NCBI GenBank assembly: GCA_041619575.1
Contig: JBFKDP010000286.1
Coordinates: 1 to 5,366 of the forward strand
Length of the DNA stretch: 5,366 nucleotides
Source: Litorivivens sp041619575
GTDB lineage: Bacteria; Pseudomonadota; Gammaproteobacteria; Pseudomonadales; Spongiibacteraceae
Direction of reading: 5' to 3'
Position numbers and translations under genes: made by a program. This document shows positions 1 through 5,366 of the stretch, piece by piece; positions within the stretch are counted from its first letter, which is position 1; each line of letters starts with the position of its first letter. Below the pieces are notes generated by a model. It was given only the letters and a program-made list of their open reading frames with translations, did no database searches and was not told the origin of the DNA.

Positions 1-497
1 AATACAAACTTCTGAATACTCGTAAATAACCACTTCTTAAACGCTCTCTTATATACGCTTCTTAGCTCCATATAGTTAGCGTCATTCCAGTAGTCGCCGT
101 TAACCTCGGCAATAAGCCGAGCCCCGATCATGCGCGACATCAGAACACCGTGAAAACCAGTCTTCATGGCATCCTCGGTAACCACAAGGTCGAATTTCCT
201 ACCTTCCCTTCTTTCCCAGGATCGAACGGCCCGGAGGGCTGTGCGCAAGTATTTGATATTAAAAGCGGGGCTACTGCTGCGCGTAAAGCGGATTGTTACG
301 ACGTCAAACTCACCAATCCTCCGGGTTTTCTCGTCAAGACTCGGTACCAGCACGACGCCCGATAAATCTGCGGACAGCAAACGCATCCTTGTACCAATCT
401 CATGATCGATATCTTGTTTCGGACCCCGGAAAAGAAACAACACGGCCGGCTTTTCTGCGGTTCCCGGTGTATACCCGCTATCATCGCTACCTGTCAT
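1..497 (-). CDS. GT-B fold glycosyltransferase (GT4-like), N-terminal 165 residues, runs off the left edge
   Basis: The minus-strand frame is open from the ATG at 497-495 to the window edge (165 codons, no stop), so the C-terminal donor-binding half lies outside. What is seen: a first beta-strand with a glycine turn (PAVLFLFRGP, residues 17-26), then a charged region, then the segment FDLVVTEDAMKTGFHGV (102-118) followed by GARLIAEVNGDYW (125-137). That strand-helix-strand pattern is typical of the N-terminal acceptor-binding Rossmann domain of GT4-type glycosyltransferases, which add a sugar from a nucleotide donor to a growing lipid-linked glycan at the cytoplasmic membrane face. The start is well supported: an in-frame TGA lies immediately upstream at 500-498, and AGGAAG sits 7 nt before the ATG. 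It follows the ligase gene after a 170-bp spacer and is probably in the same operon. The exact sugar specificity cannot be read. The frame is certain; the family assignment rests on half a protein. Confidence 0.78.
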   Translation of the reverse strand, partial: MTGSDDSGYTPGTAEKPAVLFLFRGPKQDIDHEIGTRMRLLSADLSGVVLVPSLDEKTRRIGEFDVVTIRFTRSSSPAFNIKYLRTALRAVRSWERREGRKFDLVVTEDAMKTGFHGVLMSRMIGARLIAEVNGDYWNDANYMELRSVYKRAFKKWLFTSIQKFV

Positions 498-504
498 TCA
501 AGGA

Positions 505-510
505 CTTCCT
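505..510 (-). promoter_or_regulatory. Shine-Dalgarno sequence of the glycosyltransferase gene
   Basis: AGGAAG on the minus strand, 7 nt upstream of the ATG at 497-495. It decides the start: the preceding in-frame codon is a stop, so no longer protein is possible, and the next in-frame ATG (386-384) would remove the first beta-strand. Confidence 0.7.
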
Positions 511-553
511 TTACAGAGTCACGCAAATTAGTGGACTGAGACCGCAGGACTCT

Positions 554-667
554 TCAATAATCAGACGCCCTTCGCCAACATAGCCGTGCCATGCATTCTT
601 CAACTTTTCCTATAGTCACCCGGCCATAACCTTCTGAAACAGCAGGCAACACCATCAACTTTTGTGC
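554..667 (-). pseudogene. Possible frameshifted relic of a glycosyltransferase active-site segment
   Basis: This spacer lies between the ligase stop and the glycosyltransferase start. Read on from the ligase stop in the same frame it encodes LPAVSEGYGRVTIGKVEE (646-596 region), then ends at a TGA at 556-554. One frame over, from 596 to 564, it encodes MHGTAMLAKGV before a TGA at 563-561. Joined by one frameshift these resemble the C-terminal GT4 signature, whose pattern is roughly LPS..EGFG.v..EAMA.G.PVIA. What is seen is the two short peptides in adjacent frames and their order; the family pattern is known; that they come from one decayed gene is inference. Short matches like this can arise by chance, and no ribosome binding site precedes the ATG at 655, so it is unlikely to be a working gene. 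If real, it marks a lost glycosyltransferase gene between the two neighbours. Confidence 0.28.
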
Positions 668-1972
668 TCATGTCTGTCTGCGTCTCGGCGATTTTTCGGA
701 TAGCATTGCAGACGAGATTCGCTGCAGGGCAACAATCATCCCTAGCAACCACCATAAATTTGGGTAATACGCTACCGACAGCAACGCACCGGCCGTTAGA
801 AATCCTGCCAATGATGCTTCCAGTGCACGCCCCAACAATAAAAGCTCTGTAACCTCCTCAGCCTTGCCGTTTTCAACCAATTGCAAATTGATTTTGCTCT
901 TCCTGATTGATTTGACACAACCTACTATTATTAGCAGATAGAACAAGGAACCCACCGACCCGGTCTCTGAAAGAACCGTCACAAAAGCAGAATGTGCCGT
1001 CCTTGCGTAAAGCGTCTCACGCTGTCCTTCCTGGATTTCTGCCGTATCCATTTTGCTATATCTTCCGGCCTCCCAAAGGTAGTTACCAGCGCCAATCCCA
1101 AAAACCGGATTGTGCTGAAACATTATCAGACCAACACGCCAAGAGCGTATTCGCTCATAGGCGGTATCTTCGGTGGTATCCGTAATGCTGGTTATCTCTC
1201 CCACATATCCTTCAGGTAGCATGTAAGCAAGTGGACCGGCCAACAATAAAACCGCAGTCGCCCCAATGACGAGTTTTTTCACTCTATGTCTGCTCCGAAC
1301 CCACAAGACAAACAACACGGCCACAAGCCCGACAAAGCCTCCACGTGAGCCGGTGGTAACCACCGCTGCCAGGATCAGAATCATGCCCCCTTGGTAAAAA
1401 AGCCTCTGCCGCAGACTCGTCAATCGCGGTGAGATAGCAAGACAAGTTACAAATGGCAGCCCCATCAGCAACGCCAGCGCCGCATCGTTCTCATCCTCAA
1501 GAAACGATCCGGAGCCGACTCCGCCCTTTAGAATAACTATTACGGCCAGAACCATGTGTAAAATCGCCCAGACTCTGAAGAATTTCATTAAGGGCTTAGG
1601 CTGCGAAAGAAAGGCCACCATCGGTAGCACGCCCGTGACCATCAGAATTAATAAAATTCTGACCTTCATATAGACGGACTCGGATATTTGGGCAAATGTG
1701 ATCGTCACAGCGCAACTCAAAATGAATAAAAAGAAATATTGCACAAGGCGCTCATTCAGACCCCGCCACTGACCTTTTGTCAGCCAGATTATGATCATAA
1801 GCAAATTCAAAAACATCGGAATATGCAGGGGCGCAAGGAAACCAAACATGTCTTGCGGACGAACAAATTCGAAGGCGAAGAAAAGTGCCATGATTCGAAA
1901 CACGCCATTCCCGGTACCCGCTCGCGACTCAAGGTAACCAGGCTGCTGGAGTCCAATATTCACTTTTGACAT
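668..1972 (-). CDS. O-antigen ligase / polymerase family protein (Wzy_C domain), multi-pass membrane protein
   Basis: A 434-residue hydrophobic protein with roughly 10-12 membrane segments. Numbered from the ATG at 1972, it shows FEFVRPQDMFGF (34-45) near the first helices, SFLEDENDAALALLMGLPF (156-174), TTGSRGGFVGL (206-216), a large periplasmic loop, then RIRSWRVGLIMF followed by NPVFGIGAGNY (288-298), and AHSAFVTVLSETGSVG (326-341). The SRGG, R..SW..G, P.FGIG and AHS...E.GSVG elements, in that order, match the Wzy_C (PF04932) family of O-antigen ligases, O-antigen polymerases and O-glycosylation ligases; the His in AHS would be the conserved periplasmic catalytic candidate. The opening FVRPQD and the DENDAALAL segment recall the exosortase-A-associated ligase subgroup, but no exosortase gene is in view. 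With a flippase next door, polymerase or ligase are both possible. The start is uncertain: GTG at 2008 (12 residues longer), TTG at 1981 and ATG at 1972 are all in frame. The best SD, AGGAG at 1990-1986, is 4 nt from the TTG and 13 nt from the ATG. Confidence 0.9.
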   Translation of the reverse strand: MSKVNIGLQQPGYLESRAGTGNGVFRIMALFFAFEFVRPQDMFGFLAPLHIPMFLNLLMIIIWLTKGQWRGLNERLVQYFFLFILSCAVTITFAQISESVYMKVRILLILMVTGVLPMVAFLSQPKPLMKFFRVWAILHMVLAVIVILKGGVGSGSFLEDENDAALALLMGLPFVTCLAISPRLTSLRQRLFYQGGMILILAAVVTTGSRGGFVGLVAVLFVLWVRSRHRVKKLVIGATAVLLLAGPLAYMLPEGYVGEITSITDTTEDTAYERIRSWRVGLIMFQHNPVFGIGAGNYLWEAGRYSKMDTAEIQEGQRETLYARTAHSAFVTVLSETGSVGSLFYLLIIVGCVKSIRKSKINLQLVENGKAEEVTELLLLGRALEASLAGFLTAGALLSVAYYPNLWWLLGMIVALQRISSAMLSEKSPRRRQT

Positions 1973-1985
1973 TTCGCTCAAATAA

Positions 1986-1990
1986 CTCCT
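1986..1990 (-). promoter_or_regulatory. Shine-Dalgarno candidate of the ligase gene, leaves the start ambiguous
   Basis: AGGAG on the minus strand. It is 4 nt before an in-frame TTG (1981-1979) and 13 nt before an in-frame ATG (1972-1970), short for one and long for the other. It lies inside the frame of the longer GTG start (2008-2006), which is itself preceded only by a weak AGGG at 2016-2013 (4 nt away). It argues for a start after 1986 rather than at 2008. Confidence 0.45.
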
Positions 1991-2030
1991 ATTCGCTATT
2001 TCTTGCACCTTGCCCTACCGGCTAAGCGCC

Positions 2031-2059
2031 CGCATAAACCTTGTGCACCCTTACGTCAA
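2031..2059 (-). promoter_or_regulatory. Candidate sigma-70 type promoter before the ligase gene
   Basis: On the minus strand TTGACG (2059-2054) is followed after 17 nt by TATGCG (2036-2031). The -35 box matches consensus at 5 of 6 positions and the spacing is ideal, but the -10 box matches only in TAT. Transcription would start near 2024, leaving a leader of about 50 nt to the ATG at 1972. It lies in the largest gene-free spacer upstream of the ligase, a reasonable place for an internal promoter. Visual match only. Confidence 0.3.
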
Positions 2060-2139
2060 ACCGGGAGCCTCCGGCCAAAGAGAACTCACAAACCTTCAAC
2101 GACCACTAAGAGTCATAATCCGATGATAGTCTCGCGGAG

Positions 2140-2154
2140 GCTTGTATAACAAGC
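2140..2154 (-). repeat. Perfect short inverted repeat just after the flippase stop
   Basis: GCTTGT-TAT-ACAAGC on the minus strand: 6-bp arms and a 3-nt centre, beginning 7 nt past the flippase TGA (2163-2161). It could form a small mRNA hairpin or be a protein-binding palindrome. No T-run follows on the minus strand, so it does not look like an intrinsic terminator. Confidence 0.4.
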
Positions 2155-2160
2155 AATTCT

Positions 2161-3612
2161 TCAGCTGCGATTCCTCGGCCTCAGTTCCCCAGCCAGCAAC
2201 ATAATCTCTCGTACGTCACCCCGGAAAATAAGGAAAAACGTCCCCACATAAATTACCGCACCTGTCATAACGTTGGTTGCCAGGCTAGCGAGAATTCCAA
2301 ACGACTCCCCAAGCCAGTTGGAAATGAGAACCGCCAGAGTCATAAGAACGGTAGCCACAAACACTGCCCTGAGCGGCCACGCGAATTCCGCCATAGAAAT
2401 TGATAATTCCTTCCTTACCATCCAGAGAAGCACTAAGTACAGTGGCGAATAGACGATCAGCCAACCCGCCGCCACACCATTTACTCCATAGAAGCTGCCC
2501 AGGTAGAAGCCCAGCGCCAATAAAGGCACAGCGGCCACGCTAAAATTCAGAGACAGGTCAACACGCCCCAATCCCTCCAGAATATACGGCAATATCATTC
2601 CACTAAGACGAAAAATATTGACTACGCAGAGTATTTGCAAAATGGGTACAATGGGGCTCCACTTGTCCGTCAAGAACAGCACTACCACATCATCCGCAAC
2701 AAGCGCCAAGCCCATTAAGATCGGAATTCCTATCATCATAAGGTATCGGTGCGTTTTGAGAAACATTCGTTTGGCTTGCGCCTTGCTTTCTTTCAGCCTT
2801 GAGATGACCGGAAATGAAATGCGACTAAATACGCTACCGATTTTTTCGATTGGCATCTCAGCCAACATTTCAGCGAGCGAATAAAATCCGGCGGCGCGCT
2901 GCCCGATAAAAGTGGCTACAATAAAGGTGGGCAATCGCTGGGTCGTGATATCCAGAATCTGAACTCCCATAATTTTGACGCCGTACAAAATGATGGATTT
3001 TATTTCGTATAATGAAAATGATAGCCCTGGTATATGCCTGGTTTTGCCCGTGATCGAAACAAGCACAAAAAGCTGACTGGCTATTACAGCCCATACCAGG
3101 CTCCACGGTCCCGCACCGTAAAATGCAAGCGCAAGCGCAGTCGCTACACTAACAAACTGACCGCCCATATTCACTATCGCCAAAAAACTGAACTGGAGAT
3201 CACGCATCAACAGTGCGGCAGGTACGACGCGTAGGCTTGCAATTATCAGAGTCAAGCCGGAGATTCGGACAATTGACGTCAGAAGATCAATCTCATAGGC
3301 TCTGGCAATCAGCGGGGCAACAAGAAATAAGAGCGTAAACATGCCTAAAGCAATGCTCAGCCCTACCCAGAAAATGCCGTTCTGTTCCCCTTGTGAAATT
3401 GATCTCCGGTTAATCAATCCAGCAGTGAGGCCCATATTGGAGATCGCTGAAAGCACCCCAACAAAGACACCCGAAATGGCCACGACTCCGTAGTCTTCCG
3501 GCGCAAGCAGTCGCGCAACAATCAGCGTCGAGACCCAGGAAAGTAACTGCACAATTAGTTTTGTGCCTCCTTCCCAGGCAAACCCTGAAATTATTCGTTG
3601 TCGCATGCTCAT
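2161..3612 (-). CDS. Polysaccharide flippase, WzxC-like (MOP exporter superfamily)
   Basis: A 483-residue integral membrane protein, full length for the family, with about 12-14 hydrophobic segments spread along its whole length. The N-terminus has the amphipathic start and ARLLAPEDYGVVA (33-45), then the NMGLTAGLINR stretch (59-69), typical of polysaccharide biosynthesis/WzxC-type exporters. Mid-protein are YGAGPWSLVWAVIASQ (165-180), QRAAGFYSLAEMLAEMPIE (238-256) and SRISFPVISRL (263-273), also family hallmarks. The expected role is moving undecaprenyl-diphosphate-linked repeat units, or whole glycans, from the cytoplasmic to the periplasmic leaflet of the inner membrane. The ATG at 3612 is preferred over the ATG two codons later because GGAAG (3623-3619) is 6 nt upstream. 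It follows the deacetylase after 56 bp and precedes the ligase/polymerase, the classic partner in a Wzx/Wzy pathway. Substrate cannot be inferred. No sign of damage. Confidence 0.94.
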   Translation of the reverse strand: MSMRQRIISGFAWEGGTKLIVQLLSWVSTLIVARLLAPEDYGVVAISGVFVGVLSAISNMGLTAGLINRRSISQGEQNGIFWVGLSIALGMFTLLFLVAPLIARAYEIDLLTSIVRISGLTLIIASLRVVPAALLMRDLQFSFLAIVNMGGQFVSVATALALAFYGAGPWSLVWAVIASQLFVLVSITGKTRHIPGLSFSLYEIKSIILYGVKIMGVQILDITTQRLPTFIVATFIGQRAAGFYSLAEMLAEMPIEKIGSVFSRISFPVISRLKESKAQAKRMFLKTHRYLMMIGIPILMGLALVADDVVVLFLTDKWSPIVPILQILCVVNIFRLSGMILPYILEGLGRVDLSLNFSVAAVPLLALGFYLGSFYGVNGVAAGWLIVYSPLYLVLLWMVRKELSISMAEFAWPLRAVFVATVLMTLAVLISNWLGESFGILASLATNVMTGAVIYVGTFFLIFRGDVREIMLLAGELRPRNRS

Positions 3613-3618
3613 TTAACG

Positions 3619-3623
3619 CTTCC
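3619..3623 (-). promoter_or_regulatory. Shine-Dalgarno sequence of the flippase gene
   Basis: GGAAG on the minus strand with a 6-nt spacer to the ATG at 3612-3610. It selects this ATG over the in-frame ATG at 3606-3604, which would be 12 nt away. Confidence 0.7.
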
Positions 3624-3668
3624 AGCATAGCGACTCAAGTGACTGACGGTGATGTGCAAACTGATCAC

Positions 3669-4703
3669 TCAGTCGAGCCGGTTTGGCATTGCAAGAAAAA
3701 GCTTAAAAAGGGACTCCGTCACATCGCGCTCAATATGAATTCGCTTAAGTGAGTACAAATCCATACCTCGCGCATTGTTGTCACCAGAAATATAGGAGAC
3801 CCCCGTTCGGTAGCCGGATTTCTTCGCGACTTTTATTACCTCATCGTTAAAATCGGCTGAGCCACCATTTGGGTAGGAGAGCACCTCAACTCCCTGGCCT
3901 GTAAGTGACTCCAACCGCTCTCTCGACTGGACGAGTTCGCGCTGCAATTCCGATTGGCTCAAACGCGATAAAATCGCATGGCTTACCGTATGTGAACCTG
4001 TCTCCATGCCGGCCCTTGCCATTTCCCGGAGTTGACTCGATGCCATTGGCAGGCTGAGTGATCTTTCTTTACCGGTCAGCTCTTCGTATGCCGATCCATA
4101 CTTTTGATCAAGCTCGTCGATAATCGACAAACGAACTTCATTTGGCACTTTTTTCAGCATTTGCACAATCGTCGCAAATACCTTGCGCCTTGAGGACCTC
4201 GTTTTGAAAAGGTCGTAAGATACTTGCAGCTGCTCAATCTCAATACGATTCGAAGCGGTACGCATCACGATGCAACTCAGCCAATCGAACCAAAACGTTT
4301 TTTGTGCGTCAAGGTAACCGGTACTGACAAAAAACGTAGCAGGAACGCGTGCCTCTGCCAGCAGCGGGTATGCGTATGTGTAGTTATCTTCAAAGCCATC
4401 ATCGAATGTAATTAGTATTGGATTGTTCGGGAGTCTTTTTTTCCCATCAAGGCTTTGCAGAAGATCATTGAACTTAATCGGTGAAAAATACTTTTTGAGC
4501 AACTTCAGTTGGACCCGAAACGAATCGGGGTCGGCACTGATCAGCGCCGGGTCAAACGGGTAAGTCGATTCGTCAATCGTCGGGAGGATTCTATGATAGG
4601 CCAGAATCGGAAGTCGGGCTGCACCAACCCGCTTAGCGTAAATCAGAGCTGCACTGAGGCCCATATGATCCATTAGCGACGCGACAACTGTTCTCTTGCT
4701 CAT
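3669..4703 (-). CDS. Polysaccharide deacetylase family protein (NodB homology domain, carbohydrate esterase 4-like)
   Basis: A 344-residue protein. Motifs seen: LPILAYHRIL (31-40); LITFDDGFEDNY (97-108), NodB motif 1 with the catalytic Asp101 and metal-binding Asp102; GSHTVSH (236-242), motif 2 with metal ligands His238 and His242; and LSYPNGG (275-281), the YPNG form of motif 3. About 95 mostly helical residues separate motifs 1 and 2, longer than in a minimal NodB domain. The family removes N- or O-acetyl groups from polysaccharides using a divalent metal; all three core motifs look intact. No convincing cleavable signal peptide is visible: the N-terminus (MSKRTVVASL...) is only weakly hydrophobic, so a cytoplasmic or membrane-associated site is possible. 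The ATG at 4703 is the first start after the in-frame stop at 4727-4725; only a weak GTAGAG precedes it. It lies 90 bp after the FemAB-like gene and 56 bp before the flippase, suggesting it acts on the glycan this cluster makes. It is not the DUF3473-bearing, exosortase-associated deacetylase type. Confidence 0.92.
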   Translation of the reverse strand: MSKRTVVASLMDHMGLSAALIYAKRVGAARLPILAYHRILPTIDESTYPFDPALISADPDSFRVQLKLLKKYFSPIKFNDLLQSLDGKKRLPNNPILITFDDGFEDNYTYAYPLLAEARVPATFFVSTGYLDAQKTFWFDWLSCIVMRTASNRIEIEQLQVSYDLFKTRSSRRKVFATIVQMLKKVPNEVRLSIIDELDQKYGSAYEELTGKERSLSLPMASSQLREMARAGMETGSHTVSHAILSRLSQSELQRELVQSRERLESLTGQGVEVLSYPNGGSADFNDEVIKVAKKSGYRTGVSYISGDNNARGMDLYSLKRIHIERDVTESLFKLFLAMPNRLD

Positions 4704-4793
4704 AAACTCTACACTCGATTCAATTCACTCCAAAAACCTCTCACGGGCGACCAGGGCCTTCCAATTTCATTTTTTGCACTCCCAGTCATTGGC

Positions 4794-5366
4794 TTACTCA
4801 GAAGTAGCTGTCCTCAACCAGCTCCCGACCTTTGCTACCCGTGCGAAAACAGGAGAAAAGACATACTCGTACTGAGGAAACAAGATCTCAATTTCCTTTG
4901 AGAATCCCGTCTTGAAGCGATTTATCGCATCCGCGTCACCGCGCTCGATCCAATAGCCTCCAAAGTCATAGATACGCTTATTCTGGTACTTCGCCCATTT
5001 TATGGCCTCCCAGTGGAGCATGTGACTTAGCGGCAAGTGGCCGTGGTCCAGCTTGCTACTGAAGCCCCACTGGTAGATAGCTCTTTCTCCGGCGCACAAT
5101 AAGACTACGCCAGCAAGAATATTTGAATCCTTGGTAGCGAAATAGCAGGCACCACCTTGACCGTTCTTAAGAAAACTTTCAAAAAACCTGACAGGCTCAA
5201 GACCCTCCAGAAATCGCTCACTATGCAAGCCTTTATGCCGTTTCAACTCTCTCACAAAGTGATCGAAATTCTGACGATCAGAAACACGCTGCACCTGAAT
5301 GCCATTCCGATCAGCCTTGTTCAGCTGCGACTTAAGTGACCGCCTGAAGCCCGCACGGATTTCTGC
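4794..5366 (-). CDS. FemAB/GNAT-like acyl- or aminoacyl-transferase, C-terminal 190 residues, runs off the right edge
   Basis: The minus-strand frame is open from the window edge down to the TAA at 4796-4794, giving 190 residues. The true start lies outside; the GTG at 5294 is internal, because 24 in-frame codons upstream carry conserved family sequence. Seen: RRSLKSQLNKADRNGIQV (8-25), matching the R..LR.AE..G..V helix that ends the first GNAT-like domain of FemAB proteins; YQWGFSS (about 98-104) and LPLSHMLHWEAIKWAK (112-127); then YDFGGYW (133-139) and FKTGFSKEIE (151-160), the C-terminal family signature. FemAB proteins transfer amino acids from tRNA to peptidoglycan precursors, but relatives in polysaccharide clusters have mostly unassigned substrates, so the acceptor here is unknown. 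No transmembrane segment is visible, so it is probably cytoplasmic. It is the most upstream gene in view and precedes the deacetylase by 90 bp. Confidence 0.88.
   Translation of the reverse strand, partial: AEIRAGFRRSLKSQLNKADRNGIQVQRVSDRQNFDHFVRELKRHKGLHSERFLEGLEPVRFFESFLKNGQGGACYFATKDSNILAGVVLLCAGERAIYQWGFSSKLDHGHLPLSHMLHWEAIKWAKYQNKRIYDFGGYWIERGDADAINRFKTGFSKEIEILFPQYEYVFSPVFARVAKVGSWLRTATSE

Noticed and set aside
296..484. 62-codon minus-strand frame at the left end
   Set aside because: It is a different frame of the same strand inside the convincing glycosyltransferase gene, with no recognisable protein features.
150..583. Several plus-strand open frames of 70-96 codons at the left end, and similar ones antisense to the other genes
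   Set aside because: All are antisense to, or overlap, well-supported minus-strand genes, lack family motifs and have implausible composition.
2051..2080. Plus-strand stretch with GCCTCCGGCC flanked by A-rich bases, resembling part of the cyclic di-GMP-I (GEMM) riboswitch
   Set aside because: The other conserved parts (GGGCAAA block and GGTAGC-type helix) are absent in the right order, and no plus-strand gene lies downstream.
2140..2154. Inverted repeat considered as an intrinsic terminator for the flippase gene
   Set aside because: The stem is short and only partly GC, and no T-run follows on the minus strand.
3660..3673. ACTGA-TCAC-TCAGT hairpin over the deacetylase stop
   Set aside because: A 5-bp AT/GC-mixed stem with no T-run; too weak to call a terminator or a site.
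3669..4703. Assignment of the deacetylase and cluster to an exosortase A/PEP-CTERM locus
   Set aside because: The deacetylase lacks the DVEDYF-type opening and DUF3473 tail of that subgroup, and no exosortase or prs gene is in view; only the ligase hints at it.
4794..5294. GTG at 5294 as the real start of the FemAB-like gene
   Set aside because: The frame stays open to the window edge and the 24 upstream codons carry the conserved basic helix of the family; no SD is evident before the GTG.

Overview
The window is a tightly spaced, one-directional stretch of a bacterial surface-polysaccharide (exopolysaccharide, capsule or O-antigen) gene cluster. Every convincing gene lies on the minus strand, so transcription runs from the right edge to the left edge. 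Base composition is roughly balanced by eye. The mix of protein families (FemAB-like GNAT, NodB deacetylase, WzxC-like flippase, Wzy_C ligase/polymerase, GT-B glycosyltransferase) is typical of Gram-negative envelope-polysaccharide loci. A gammaproteobacterium is my best guess, held loosely, because no taxonomic marker gene is present.

Layout in transcription order: (1) 5366-4794, the C-terminal 190 residues of a FemAB/GNAT-like acyl- or aminoacyl-transferase that enters from outside the window; (2) 4703-3669, a complete NodB-type polysaccharide deacetylase; (3) 3612-2161, a complete WzxC-like polysaccharide flippase with a good ribosome binding site; (4) about 1972-668, a complete multi-pass O-antigen ligase/polymerase of the Wzy_C family, with an uncertain start; (5) 497-1, the first 165 residues of a GT-B glycosyltransferase that runs off the left edge. 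The last gene is easy to miss because it has no stop codon inside the window, but its frame is fully open and it starts behind a clear Shine-Dalgarno sequence.

The genes fit a Wzx/Wzy-type pathway. Glycosyltransferase(s) build a lipid-linked repeat unit in the cytoplasm, the flippase moves it across the inner membrane, and the Wzy_C protein polymerises or ligates it on the periplasmic side. The deacetylase and FemAB-like transferase are candidates for modifying amino sugars in the glycan. The spacers are 90, 56, about 150-190 and 170 bp. No intrinsic terminator is visible in them, consistent with one operon, possibly with an internal promoter before the ligase gene.

The points most worth a second look are: a 170-bp spacer (498-667) holding what looks like a frameshifted relic of a glycosyltransferase active-site segment; the spacer before the ligase (promoter candidate, weak ops-like octamer, inverted repeat and start ambiguity); and the deacetylase plus FemAB pair. 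I did not find a clearly new system; the window is mostly recognisable polysaccharide machinery.
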